A stretch of 33,727 bases of DNA from Vicinamibacteria bacterium. Lineage in GTDB: Bacteria > Acidobacteriota > Vicinamibacteria > Vicinamibacterales > JAENWD01. The position numbers and the translations under genes were made by a program. Under the pieces are notes generated by a model. That model ran no database searches and was not told the origin of the DNA. It saw nothing but the letters and a program-made list of their open reading frames with translations. The stretch is from assembly GCA_016650245.1 (NCBI GenBank), contig JAENWD010000287.1:1-33727 (forward strand), given 5' to 3'. Positions within the stretch are counted from its first letter, which is position 1. The number at the start of each line of letters is the position of its first letter. Below, one piece after another: positions 9,242 through 22,770 of this stretch.

Positions 9242-10766
9242 TCAGGCGATCGAGTCGGTGGAGATGTACTCGCCGGCCGAGGAACGGTTCAACCGGCGCC
9301 GGCGTACGGTGGGCCTGTTTCTGGCGCCGGCGGTCATGGCGGCGCTGTGGCTTGCGCCGCTGCCACTGGACGGGCCGGCGCACCGCATGGCCGCTATCAT
9401 GGGCCTGGTCGTCGTGCTGTGGGTCTCCGAAGCGCTGCCGATGGCCGTCACCGCGATTCTCGGACCGGTCCTGGCGGTTGTCCTGCGCGTGGCTGACGCG
9501 CGCGCCGCACTGGCGTCATTTGCCGATCCGATCATCTTTCTGTTCATCGGCAGCTTCATCCTCGCCGAGGCCATGTTCGTGCACGGCGTGGACCGCCGCA
9601 TCGCCTACACGGCGCTGTCGTGGAAGTTCGTGGGACACAGCGCGCCGCGCCTCCTGTTGGTCTACAGCGCGGTGGCGACCGGCTTGTCGATGTGGATCAG
9701 CAACACCGCCACCACCGCGATGATGTTTCCCATCGGCCTGGCGCTGGTGAGCCACCTGATGCAGAGCGGACCAAAAGACGAGGCCAGCCGGACCGCGGTG
9801 CGCCGCTTCGCGTTGGGTCTGATGCTGACGACCTCGTTTGCCGCGTCGGTGGGCGGGATGGCCACGCCGGTTGGCACGCCACCCAACCTGATTGGGATCG
9901 GCATGCTGGAGCGCATCACCGGTACCCGCATCTCGTTTTTCACCTGGATGGCCATCGGCGTGCCGCTCGTGCTCGTGCTCTTTACCGTGTTGATGGTCCT
10001 GTTCACAGTGACGACGACGCGAGGCGTGCGGATGTTGGAAGGCGGCGCGGAACTGGTGCGCGCCGAGAAGCGCAAGCTTGGTCCGCTGTCGGCCGCCGAG
10101 CGCAACGTGCTGCTGGCCTTTGGCGTGACGGTGCTGCTCTGGACGCTTCCGGGATTGCTCGCCCTGGTCGGACTCGACGCCAGCCCGTTCTCGCGGGAGT
10201 ATCAGAGGGCCGTGCCGGAAGGCGTCGCGGCGATGATCGGCGCACTCCTGCTGTTTCTGCTGCCCGTCGACTGGCGCGTGCGGCGCTTCACGCTCACGTG
10301 GGATGAAGCCGTGCGCATCGACTGGGGCATCGTCTTGCTCTACGGCGGAGGCCTGGCGCTGGGGGCCCTGGCGTTTCAGACGGGTCTGGCCGAGGCGCTG
10401 GGCAAGGGCATCACGGCGTGGCTGCCGTCGAAGACGTCGCTGACGTTGACCGTGATCTTCACCGGGTCGGCCATCCTGCTGTCGGAGGCGACGTCCAACA
10501 CGGCGTCAGCCAACATGATCGTGCCGGTCGCGATTGCCGTCGCCCAGGCGGCTGGCGTGCGGGCCGTCGAGCCCGCGCTGGGCGCCACGCTGGGCGCGAG
10601 CATGGGCTTCATGATGCCCATCTCCACGGCCCCCAACGCGATCGTCTACAGCTCGGGCTTCATCCCCATCACGGCCATGATGCGCTTCGGCATCGTGCTC
10701 GATGTCGTCGCGTTTGTTGCCATCGTGACGCTCGTGATGCTGCTCGGCCCGGTCCTCATTCCCTGA
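9228..10766 (+). CDS. SLC13/DASS-family anion:Na+ symporter
   Basis: Two SNT-type motifs (WISNTATTAMMFPIGLAL; SEATSNTASANMIVPVAIA), GTPPNLIG, and about 12 hydrophobic segments. Confidence 0.9.
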   Translation: MRSFNQAIESVEMYSPAEERFNRRRRTVGLFLAPAVMAALWLAPLPLDGPAHRMAAIMGLVVVLWVSEALPMAVTAILGPVLAVVLRVADARAALASFADPIIFLFIGSFILAEAMFVHGVDRRIAYTALSWKFVGHSAPRLLLVYSAVATGLSMWISNTATTAMMFPIGLALVSHLMQSGPKDEASRTAVRRFALGLMLTTSFAASVGGMATPVGTPPNLIGIGMLERITGTRISFFTWMAIGVPLVLVLFTVLMVLFTVTTTRGVRMLEGGAELVRAEKRKLGPLSAAERNVLLAFGVTVLLWTLPGLLALVGLDASPFSREYQRAVPEGVAAMIGALLLFLLPVDWRVRRFTLTWDEAVRIDWGIVLLYGGGLALGALAFQTGLAEALGKGITAWLPSKTSLTLTVIFTGSAILLSEATSNTASANMIVPVAIAVAQAAGVRAVEPALGATLGASMGFMMPISTAPNAIVYSSGFIPITAMMRFGIVLDVVAFVAIVTLVMLLGPVLIP

Positions 10767-10787
10767 ACGCGTCACGCGTCACGTTGC
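10767..10787 (+). repeat. 7-bp tandem repeat after SLC13 stop
   Basis: ACGCGTC-ACGCGTC-ACGTTGC immediately after the TGA. Confidence 0.65.
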
Positions 10788-10930
10788 GCCCGCCCCCGGT
10801 CAGGGCAACGGCGGGCCGGTATCTTCGAAGGACCCGCGGATACTCTTGCCGCCGCACGCCCATCCAGCCGGGTTCCCGCGAAAAGCTGCGTACTGCTGGG
10901 GCGTGTCGATCGCAGAAGTTGCGACGCAGG

Positions 10931-11509
10931 TCAGCGGCGGCGGCGGACGGGTCGAGCGGCGGGGGTGGCCGGAAGTGCCTGCTGCGCCGCCGCCAGCGTG
11001 TCGCGGACGCCTTTCAGGCGGCGGCGCGCCTCGAGGTAATCCTCGGTGGCAAGCGCCTTGCCTGCATCGTCAACAGCGGTGCGCGCGTGTTGCACCGCGG
11101 ATTGCAGGGCGACAACGGCCGGCGACCTCGTCCGCGCGGTCTCGGCCGTCAGGCGTGTGCTGGCCATAACCGCGGCCGAGGTGACCTCGGCCAGGAGTCG
11201 TTCGGCCTCGCTGCGCACAGCGGCTTTCTGGCTCGCGGCGATCTTGGCGGCGTTTTGCGCGCGTTCGCGACTGTCGAGGGCCTGGCTGAGCGCCAGTCGG
11301 TAGTCGCGCTGGCCGACGGCCGCCTCGGCGCGGGCGAGAGCCTCGCCTGCGGCGGTGAACTCTTCGGTGGCGTAGCTGTCGGCGCCGGCGGCACGCGCCG
11401 CGTCGATGGCACCCTGGGCCTGATGCAGTTCCTTGTTGGGCGGATCGGCGCATCCGGCAGCAGCGGCGACCAGACAGGCAAGCAGACACGACACGACAAG
11501 GCGCGGCAT
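10931..11509 (-). CDS. Lipoprotein with helical Ala/Glu-rich DUF4398-like domain
   Basis: MPRLVVSCLLACLVAAAAGCADPP lipobox, then amphipathic helical repeats. The 458-aa ORF-track entry is a 5' over-extension across antisense radC. Confidence 0.75.
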   Translation of the reverse strand: MPRLVVSCLLACLVAAAAGCADPPNKELHQAQGAIDAARAAGADSYATEEFTAAGEALARAEAAVGQRDYRLALSQALDSRERAQNAAKIAASQKAAVRSEAERLLAEVTSAAVMASTRLTAETARTRSPAVVALQSAVQHARTAVDDAGKALATEDYLEARRRLKGVRDTLAAAQQALPATPAARPVRRRR

Positions 11510-11517
11510 CGCGCCTG

Positions 11518-11525
11518 AGTATACG
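11518..11525. promoter_or_regulatory. Symmetric divergent -10 element between lipoprotein (-) and radC (+)
   Basis: AGTATACG reads TATACT on - (8 nt before the lipoprotein ATG) and TATACG on + (14 nt before radC TTG). Confidence 0.45.
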
Positions 11526-11539
11526 CAAGGGCGATCGCT

Positions 11540-12283
11540 TTGGCAGCATCCGCCATCCCGCTGGGCCCCGATGATCGGCCGCGCGAGAAGTTCATCCGCG
11601 TAGGCGCCGGGGGCCTGGGCGACAATGAACTGCTCGCGCTGGTGCTCGGACACGGCACGCCGGCGATGAATGCGCTCGAGCTGGCCAACGCGCTGCTGGC
11701 ACGCGCCGGCGGGGCTCGCGGCCTGCTGCGGCTGACGGAGGTGGAGTTGTGCCAGATGAGCGGCGTCGGGCCCGCCCGGGCCGCGCAGGTGCTGGCCGCC
11801 CTCGAGCTGGGGCGCCGGACCGTGATGCCGGAACTGGCCGAGCGGCGACAATTCAAGGCCCCGCGCGACATGGCGCTGTGGCTGGTGCCGCAATTCGGCG
11901 CCCACCCGGTCGAGCAGTTCGGCATCGTCTTGCTCGACACGAAGTATCGCTGGCTGGCCACGCGCATCATCTCGAGCGGCGCGCTGGACCGCAGTCCCGC
12001 ACCGCCCCGCGACGTGTTTCGCGAGGCCGTCGCTGTCCGCGCGGCCTTCGTCGTGGTCTTCCACAACCACCCGTCGGGTGAGGCCTCGCCCAGCGAGGAG
12101 GACACGGCCCTGACGCTCCACCTGTCGGAGGCAGCCGAGTTGCTGGGCATCGGCCTGTTGGACCACTTGATCCTCACGGCCACGGGGTACTTCAGTTTCA
12201 AGGAGCGGTCCGACGACGACCATCGGTCCGTGCTGCGCCTGCGCCGCGATCGCGGCGGCAACCGGCTCTTCAGTGATGACTGA
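11540..12283 (+). CDS. radC: RadC family JAB/JAMM-domain protein
   Basis: UPF0758 HhH region plus JAMM motif FHNHPSGEASPSEEDTALT. TTG start. Confidence 0.93.
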   Translation: MAASAIPLGPDDRPREKFIRVGAGGLGDNELLALVLGHGTPAMNALELANALLARAGGARGLLRLTEVELCQMSGVGPARAAQVLAALELGRRTVMPELAERRQFKAPRDMALWLVPQFGAHPVEQFGIVLLDTKYRWLATRIISSGALDRSPAPPRDVFREAVAVRAAFVVVFHNHPSGEASPSEEDTALTLHLSEAAELLGIGLLDHLILTATGYFSFKERSDDDHRSVLRLRRDRGGNRLFSDD

Positions 12284-12285
12284 GC

Positions 12286-12291
12286 TACAAT
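12286..12291 (+). promoter_or_regulatory. -10-like TACAAT upstream of larC
   Basis: TACAAT 14 nt before larC ATG 12306; no clear -35. Confidence 0.35.
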
Positions 12292-12305
12292 TGTCGTTTC
12301 GGACC

Positions 12306-13505
12306 ATGAGGATTCTCTACTTCGACTGCTTCAACGGCGCCTCCGGCGACATGATTCTCGGCGCGCTGCTCGACGCCGGCGTGCCGCTCGACGGGTTGCG
12401 CACGGCGCTGGGCAGTCTGGCCATCGACGGCTACGACATCGCGGCCGACCGCGTGTTGCGGGCCGGCGTGTCGGCCACCAAGTTTCGCGTGACCGAAGAC
12501 GAGACCACCAAGGCCGCGCACACCCACCATCACTCTCACCGCAGCCTCCCGGAGATCTACCGGCTCATCGACCGCTCCGCGCTGGCGCCAGCCGGCAAGG
12601 ACCGCGCAAAGGCGCTCTTTGAACGGCTCGCGGTGGCCGAGGCGGCGATTCACCAGATGCCCGTGGAGAAGGTGCACCTGCACGAGGTCGGCGCGCTCGA
12701 CTCGATCATCGACATCGTCGGCGCGGTGTACGCGCTCGACAGTCTGGGCGTGGACCGCGTGATCGTCTCGCCGATCAACGTCGGGCGCGGCATGGTGCAC
12801 TCGGCCCACGGAGTGTTCCCCGTGCCGGCGCCCGCGACGGTGCGCCTGCTGGCCGATGCGCCGGTGTTCTCGCGTGGACCTGAGGCCGAACTGCTCACGC
12901 CCACTGGTGCGCTGGTGCTCACCGGGTACGCGCAGGCGTTCGGCCCGATGCCGGCGATGCGCGTCGCGGCGACCGGCTACGGCGCCGGCGACCACGAGTT
13001 TGCCGACACCCCCAACGTGCTGCGCGTGCTGGTCGGGGAGTCCGGCGACGGACATGCCGACGGCGATCGCGTGCTCGTCGTCGAGAGCGAGATCGACGAC
13101 ATGAACCCGCAGTTGTTCGGCTCGGTCATGGACCAGCTCTACGCCGCCGGCGCCCTCGAGGTGTTCTTCGTCTCCGTGCAGATGAAGAAGAGCCGCCCCG
13201 GCACGCTGGTGTCGGTCCTCGTGGCGCCGTCGAAAAAGGACGACATCGTCGATGTGCTGTTCCGCGAGACCACGACCATCGGTGTGCGCTTTGCCGAGTG
13301 GCAGCGCGAGTGCCTGGCACGGGAGATCCTCTCGGTGGCCACGCCGTATGGTGACGTGCGCATCAAGGTCGCGCGGCGCAACGGCGTCGTGATGAACGGC
13401 CAGCCCGAGTTCGACGACTGCGCCGCCCGCGCGAACGAGCACGGCGTGGCGACCAAGGACGTGCACGCCTCCGCTGTGAAGGCCTGGCTCGAGCACCGCC
13501 CGTAA
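12306..13505 (+). CDS. larC: Nickel-pincer cofactor insertion protein LarC
   Basis: MRILYFDCFNGASGDMILGALLDAG; HLHEVGALDSIIDIVGA; ESEIDDMNPQLFGSVMDQL; single uninterrupted ORF. Confidence 0.92.
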   Translation: MRILYFDCFNGASGDMILGALLDAGVPLDGLRTALGSLAIDGYDIAADRVLRAGVSATKFRVTEDETTKAAHTHHHSHRSLPEIYRLIDRSALAPAGKDRAKALFERLAVAEAAIHQMPVEKVHLHEVGALDSIIDIVGAVYALDSLGVDRVIVSPINVGRGMVHSAHGVFPVPAPATVRLLADAPVFSRGPEAELLTPTGALVLTGYAQAFGPMPAMRVAATGYGAGDHEFADTPNVLRVLVGESGDGHADGDRVLVVESEIDDMNPQLFGSVMDQLYAAGALEVFFVSVQMKKSRPGTLVSVLVAPSKKDDIVDVLFRETTTIGVRFAEWQRECLAREILSVATPYGDVRIKVARRNGVVMNGQPEFDDCAARANEHGVATKDVHASAVKAWLEHRP

Positions 13506-13533
13506 CGTCAATCGTCAATCTGCAATCGTCAAT
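13506..13533 (+). repeat. 7-bp tandem repeat running into metG start codon
   Basis: CGTCAAT-CGTCAAT-CTGCAAT-CGTCAAT followed by G, so the last AT forms the metG ATG. Confidence 0.85.
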
Positions 13534-15523
13534 GTCCTTCTACCTCACCACAGCCATCGACTACGTCAACAGCCGTCCCCATCTCGGCACCGCGTACGAG
13601 AAGATCACGGCCGACGTCATCGCGCGCTACACGCGCCTCACCGGCGTGCCCACCAGGTTCGTGATGGGCAACGACGAGCATTCGCAAAACGTGTTCCGCA
13701 AGGCGCGCGAGCTTGGTCTGGATCCGCACGCCTATTGCGACCAGATGGAGCTGGAGTTTCGAGAGGTGTGGGCGAAGCTGTCGATCTCGTTCGACGACTT
13801 TATCCGCACGACCGAGCCACGTCACCGCGCCGCAGTGCAACGGATGGCGCAAGCCTGTCACGATCGCGGCGACGTCTACGAAGGTCACTACGAAGGCTGG
13901 TACTGCGTCTCGTGCGAGGCGTTCAAGCAGGAAAAGGATCTGGTCGACGGCAGCTGTCCGATCCACCTGACCAGGCCGGACTGGATCCGCGAGAAGAACC
14001 ACTTCTTCCGCCTGTCGAAGTATCAGCAGCCGCTGCTCGATCACTACAGCGCGCGCCCGGAGTTCATCCAGCCCGAGATTCGCCGCAACGAGATCCTGCG
14101 GCTGGTGGAAGGCGGGCTCGAAGACATCTCCATCTCGAGGGCCGGACAGAGCTGGGGCATCCCGCTGCCGTTCGATCCGTCCAGTGTCGTCTATGTCTGG
14201 TTCGACGCCTTGATCAACTATGCGGCGGCCGTCGGCTACGGCACCGACCAGGAGCAGTTCGGCCGCTGGTGGCCGGCCAACCTGCACATCGTAGGCAAGG
14301 ACATCACGCGCTTTCACTGCGTGGTGTGGCCGGCGATGCTCATGAGCGCCGGGCTGCCGCTGCCGACCTCGGTGTTCGGGCACGGCTGGGTGCACTTCAA
14401 GGGCCAGAAGATGAGCAAGTCGGTCGGCTCCGCGATCGACCCGCTCGACGCGGCGGATCATCTCGGGGCCGATCCGCTCCGGCTCTATCTGGTGAAGGAG
14501 ATCCCGTACGGCGGCGACGGCGACTTCTCGTGGGAGCGCTTCGAAGAGCGCTACAACGTGGACCTGGCCAACAACCTCGGCAACCTGGTGAGCCGCGTCA
14601 CGACGATGGTCGAGAAGTACCGCGGCTTGTCGTTGCCGGCCGCTCCGCTGGAGCCCGGGCGGCTGCGCGGTGTGGCCGAGCAGGCCGTGAGGACCTACCG
14701 CGACGCCATGAAGCGGTTCGCGCTCCACGAGGCGGCGTTTGCGGCTTTCTCCATCGTCGATGCAACCAACGAGTTCATCGCGGCATCTGAACCCTGGACG
14801 CTGGCGAAGGACCCGGCCAAGGCCGAGACGCTCACGCAAGCCCTCTGCGATGCGGCCGAGGCCCTGCGGATTGCGTCTGTGCTGTTGCTGCCTGTGATGC
14901 CGACGACGGCGGCTGAGATCCTGCGACGCGCGGGCGAGCCGAATGCGGCCGAGGCGATCGCGTTCGATCGCGACACCGCCTGGAAGTCGACCCTGGCGCG
15001 TACGCTGGTGAAGGGACCCGCCATCTGGCCGCGGCTGGATGGCTTGAAAGCCGCGGCCCCCGCGGCAGGAGTTGTGACCGTGTCCGACCCGATCGTACCG
15101 CCGGCCACCCCGCCGGACACCACGCCTGAGCCTGCCGCGCCACCGACGCCATCGCCGCAAGCCGATGGCGCACCCGCAGTGGCACCGGCCGTGGACGCCC
15201 GCATTGGCATCGACCAGTTCATGAACGTCGAGTTACGCGTCGCCAAAGTCCTTGGCGCCGAACGCGTGCCCAAGTCGAAGAAGCTGATGCAGCTGCGCAT
15301 CGACGCCGGGACGGAAGAGCGCACGATCGTCGCCGGCATCGCCGAGGCCTACGAGCCCGACGCGCTGGTCGGACGCCTGATCGTCATCGTCGCCAACCTC
15401 AAGCCAGCCAAGCTCATGGGCATCGAGAGCAACGGGATGGTGCTCGCCTCGAGCAGCGAAGGCGGAAAGCCCATTCTGGTCTCGCCCGGCGAGGGCGCGG
15501 AGCCGGGGATGCGAGTGCGGTAG
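13532..15523 (+). CDS. metG: Methionyl-tRNA synthetase with C-terminal EMAPII/Trbp111-type tRNA-binding domain
   Basis: PHLGTAYEKITADVIARY (HIGH-like), KGQKMSKSVGSAIDP, C-terminal FMNVELRVAKVLGAERVPKSKKLMQLRID. Confidence 0.96.
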   Translation: MSFYLTTAIDYVNSRPHLGTAYEKITADVIARYTRLTGVPTRFVMGNDEHSQNVFRKARELGLDPHAYCDQMELEFREVWAKLSISFDDFIRTTEPRHRAAVQRMAQACHDRGDVYEGHYEGWYCVSCEAFKQEKDLVDGSCPIHLTRPDWIREKNHFFRLSKYQQPLLDHYSARPEFIQPEIRRNEILRLVEGGLEDISISRAGQSWGIPLPFDPSSVVYVWFDALINYAAAVGYGTDQEQFGRWWPANLHIVGKDITRFHCVVWPAMLMSAGLPLPTSVFGHGWVHFKGQKMSKSVGSAIDPLDAADHLGADPLRLYLVKEIPYGGDGDFSWERFEERYNVDLANNLGNLVSRVTTMVEKYRGLSLPAAPLEPGRLRGVAEQAVRTYRDAMKRFALHEAAFAAFSIVDATNEFIAASEPWTLAKDPAKAETLTQALCDAAEALRIASVLLLPVMPTTAAEILRRAGEPNAAEAIAFDRDTAWKSTLARTLVKGPAIWPRLDGLKAAAPAAGVVTVSDPIVPPATPPDTTPEPAAPPTPSPQADGAPAVAPAVDARIGIDQFMNVELRVAKVLGAERVPKSKKLMQLRIDAGTEERTIVAGIAEAYEPDALVGRLIVIVANLKPAKLMGIESNGMVLASSSEGGKPILVSPGEGAEPGMRVR

Positions 15524-16339
15524 TTGATCGACACCCACTGCCATCTCGCCGACGAGGTCTTCGAGGTGGACCTTGATGCCGTCGTCGGCCGCGCGCGCGC
15601 GGCCGGTCTGACCAGCACGATCTGCATCCTCGCCGCAGGCGACCAGGCCGAGACGAGGCGTGCCGAGCGCGTGCGGCAACTGTGGCCAGAAGCCGCCTTT
15701 GCCGTCGGCGTGCATCCCCATCAGGCGCACCAGTGCGCCGGGCAGGCAGGACGGGCCGAATCGTGGATCCGCCAGGGCGTGTCTGAAGGGCGAGTGTGCG
15801 CGGTCGGTGAAATCGGGCTGGATTACCACTACGACTTCTCGCCGCGCGATGTCCAGCAGACGGTCTTTGCCGAGCAGCTTCACTGCGCACGCGCGATGCA
15901 CCTGCCGGTGGTCATTCACACGCGGGAGGCCGACCAGGACGCGTTTGCGATGCTGGTCACCGAAGGGGCGGGTGTCGCTGGCGTGTTCCATTGCTTCACC
16001 GGAGGCATCGCCCGCGCGCGGCGCGCGCTGGACCTCGGCTTCCACCTCTCGCTGGCTGGGATCGTGACGTTTCCAAAAGCCATCGAACTCCACGAAGTGG
16101 CCGCGTTTGTGCCCGAGGACCGGCTGCTGATCGAGACCGACAGCCCCTTTCTGGCCCCTGTGCCGTACCGAGGCAAACGGAACGAGCCCGCCTGGGTGGT
16201 CAACGTCGCCGATCGGCTGGCCACGCTGCGGGGCGTGCCGCGCTCGGCCGTGCTCGCACGCACCACCGAGAACGCCCTGCAACTCTTCGGCGCGCAAGCT
16301 TTTGCGCGCGTTGACACTCCGCGCGCAAGTATGTTGTGA
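15524..16339 (+). CDS. tatD: TatD family hydrolase
   Basis: MIDTHCHLADEVF, VGEIGLDYHYDFSPRDVQ, HTREADQDAF, FHCFTGG, IETDSPFLAPVPYRGKRNEP. TTG start directly abuts the metG stop. Confidence 0.92.
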   Translation: MIDTHCHLADEVFEVDLDAVVGRARAAGLTSTICILAAGDQAETRRAERVRQLWPEAAFAVGVHPHQAHQCAGQAGRAESWIRQGVSEGRVCAVGEIGLDYHYDFSPRDVQQTVFAEQLHCARAMHLPVVIHTREADQDAFAMLVTEGAGVAGVFHCFTGGIARARRALDLGFHLSLAGIVTFPKAIELHEVAAFVPEDRLLIETDSPFLAPVPYRGKRNEPAWVVNVADRLATLRGVPRSAVLARTTENALQLFGAQAFARVDTPRASML

Positions 16340-16340
16340 T
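16311..16340 (+). promoter_or_regulatory. Candidate sigma70-type promoter for polyprenyl synthase inside tatD 3' end
   Basis: TTGACA (16311-16316), 18-nt spacer, TGTGAT (16335-16340), 9 nt before TTG 16350. Confidence 0.4.
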
Positions 16341-16349
16341 GGACGAGCT

Positions 16350-20883
<4,534 letters not shown>

Positions 20884-20895
20884 CGCCGCCCACCG

Positions 20896-22266
20896 ATGAA
20901 ACCACGGATTCTGGTAATCGACGACGAGTCAGCGATCCGCGACTCGCTCAAGATGATTCTCGAGTACGAGGGATTCGAGGTGCACGGCGCAGCCACCGGG
21001 CAGGACGGCCTGACGCTGGCCGACCGCGAGCCGGCCGACCTCGTGCTGCTCGACATCAAGATGGCCGGCATGGACGGCCTCGATGTGCTGCAGCGGCTGC
21101 GGACGACCCACGAAGCGCTGCCGGTCATCATGATCTCGGGACACGCCACGGTGAGCACGGCGGTGGAAGCGACCAAGCTGGGCGCTTTCGACTTCATCGA
21201 GAAGCCGCTGTCGACCGAGCGCGTGCTCGTGAGCGTACGCAACGCGCTCGACCAGCAGCGTCTCACCCAGGAAGTGGTGGCGTTTCGCCGCACCGAGACC
21301 CTCAAGCATCAACTCATCGGCGACAGCCCGGCGATTCGCGGCGTGCTGGAAGCCGTCAAGCGGGCGGCGCCGACCTCGGCCACCGTGCTGATCACCGGCG
21401 AAAGCGGCGTCGGCAAGGAACTGGTGGCGCGGGCCATTCATCGCAACAGCCTGCGCGCGCGCGAGCGCTTCATCCAGGTCAACTGCGCAGCCATTCCCGA
21501 CGACCTGATCGAGTCGGAGTTGTTCGGACACGAGAAAGGCTCGTTCACCGGCGCCACCGAGAAGCAGATCGGCAAGTTCGAGCAGGCCGATCGCGGCACG
21601 ATCTTCCTCGACGAGGTCGGCGACATGAGCCTCAAGACGCAGGCCAAGGTGCTGCGCGTGCTGCAGGAGGGCGAGGTCGAACGGCTTGGTTCGGCACGCA
21701 CCATCAAGGTGGACGTGCGCGTGATTGCCGCCACCAACAAACGGCTCGAAGACGAGTTCGAGAAAGGGCAGTTCCGCGAGGATCTCTATTTCCGGCTCAG
21801 CGTCATCCCGATTCACGTGCCGCCGCTGCGCGAGCGGCCGGGCGACATCGGCCCGCTGGTGAAGTACTTCCTCGAGAGCGCCACCCGCGAGAACAACGTG
21901 CGTCCGAAGCGAATTACCGACGGGGCGATGGCCGTGCTGGAGCGGCACCGCTGGCGCGGCAACATCCGCGAGTTGCGCAACACCCTCGAGCGGTTGGTCA
22001 TCATGACGCCAGGCGACGCCATCGACGTCGCGCACCTGCCCGAGGCGATGCGCGTTGACGCTGGCGGACGGGCGCCCGATAATGAAGTACTGCGGGCCGG
22101 AACGCTGCGGGAGCACAAGGAAGTGGCCGAACGGACCTTCCTGGTGCAGAAGCTGCGGGAAACCGCGTGGAACATCTCGAAGACCGCGGAGGTCATCGAC
22201 ACGCCCCGCAGTAACCTGTACAAGAAGCTGGAGCAATACCGGATTTCGCAGGAAACGGATGGGTAG
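20896..22266 (+). CDS. Sigma54-dependent NtrC/NtrX-type response regulator
   Basis: Receiver domain (ILVIDDESAIRDSL, VLLDIKMAGMDG), AAA+ GESGVGKE, ELFGHEKGSFTGA, FLDEVGDMSL, Fis-like HTH. Confidence 0.95.
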   Translation: MKPRILVIDDESAIRDSLKMILEYEGFEVHGAATGQDGLTLADREPADLVLLDIKMAGMDGLDVLQRLRTTHEALPVIMISGHATVSTAVEATKLGAFDFIEKPLSTERVLVSVRNALDQQRLTQEVVAFRRTETLKHQLIGDSPAIRGVLEAVKRAAPTSATVLITGESGVGKELVARAIHRNSLRARERFIQVNCAAIPDDLIESELFGHEKGSFTGATEKQIGKFEQADRGTIFLDEVGDMSLKTQAKVLRVLQEGEVERLGSARTIKVDVRVIAATNKRLEDEFEKGQFREDLYFRLSVIPIHVPPLRERPGDIGPLVKYFLESATRENNVRPKRITDGAMAVLERHRWRGNIRELRNTLERLVIMTPGDAIDVAHLPEAMRVDAGGRAPDNEVLRAGTLREHKEVAERTFLVQKLRETAWNISKTAEVIDTPRSNLYKKLEQYRISQETDG

Positions 22267-22440
22267 GAGACAGTGGGCCGCAGCCAGGCCAGACGATCGC
22301 TGTCGGCGGGAACCACGCGGGCGGTCATTCGCGCGCGTGTAGTGCCGCCGGGAGAGGAAAGTCCGAACTCCAAAGGGCAGTGCGCCGGGTAACGCCCGGG
22401 CAGGGTAACTTGACGGACCAGTGGCACAGAAAATATACCG

Positions 22441-22521
22441 CCCGCCTTCGCACGCTTCGCGTGCTTCGGCGCGGCAGGCCCACAAGGCTTGCTTCGCCGG
22501 AGCCCGGAGGGCGAAGGCGAG
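22441..22521 (+). repeat. GC-rich palindromic element forming enlarged P12 of rnpB
   Basis: CCCGCCTTCGC (22441-22451) faces GGGCGAAGGCG (22509-22519), with internal hairpin potential (GCACGC-TTC-GCGTGC). Confidence 0.6.
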
Positions 22522-22694
22522 TAAGGGTGAAAAGGTGCGGTAAGAGCGCACCGCGCCGGCCGTAAGGTCGGTGGCAGGCAAAACCCCGCACGGAGCAAGA
22601 CCAAATAGGGAGGCGCTCGAGGACGGCCCGTCCGAAGCCTCCGGGTAGGTCGCTGGACCCTGTCAGTGATGGCAGGGCAAGAGGAATGGTCGTC

Positions 22695-22750
22695 TCGCCG
22701 TAGCCCGCCGTCGCGCGAGCGCATGCTCGCGCTATGGCGGGCGAAGGCGG
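22695..22750 (+). repeat. Second copy of related palindromic element forming P19 of rnpB
   Basis: CCCGCCGTCGC (22704-22714) faces GGGCGAAGGCG (22739-22749), with inner stem GCGCGAGC-GCAT-GCTCGCGC. It shares an exact 11-mer with the P12 element. Confidence 0.6.
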
Positions 22751-22770
22751 ACAGAATTCGGCTTATCGGC

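Noticed and set aside
12306-13505. Programmed frameshift in larC
   Set aside because: Some larC genes are split and need frameshifting, but here the gene is a single uninterrupted ORF.
13529-15160. 543-aa minus-strand ORF
   Set aside because: Antisense to metG; composition artefact of high GC.
20929-22581. 550-aa minus-strand ORF
   Set aside because: Antisense to the NtrC-type regulator and rnpB; no domain motifs.
22666-22770. ORF-track ATG start of the amidohydrolase
   Set aside because: Lies within the rnpB 3' domain (P18/P2/P19), so the protein would begin with structural-RNA sequence; GTG 22771 is preferred though still uncertain.
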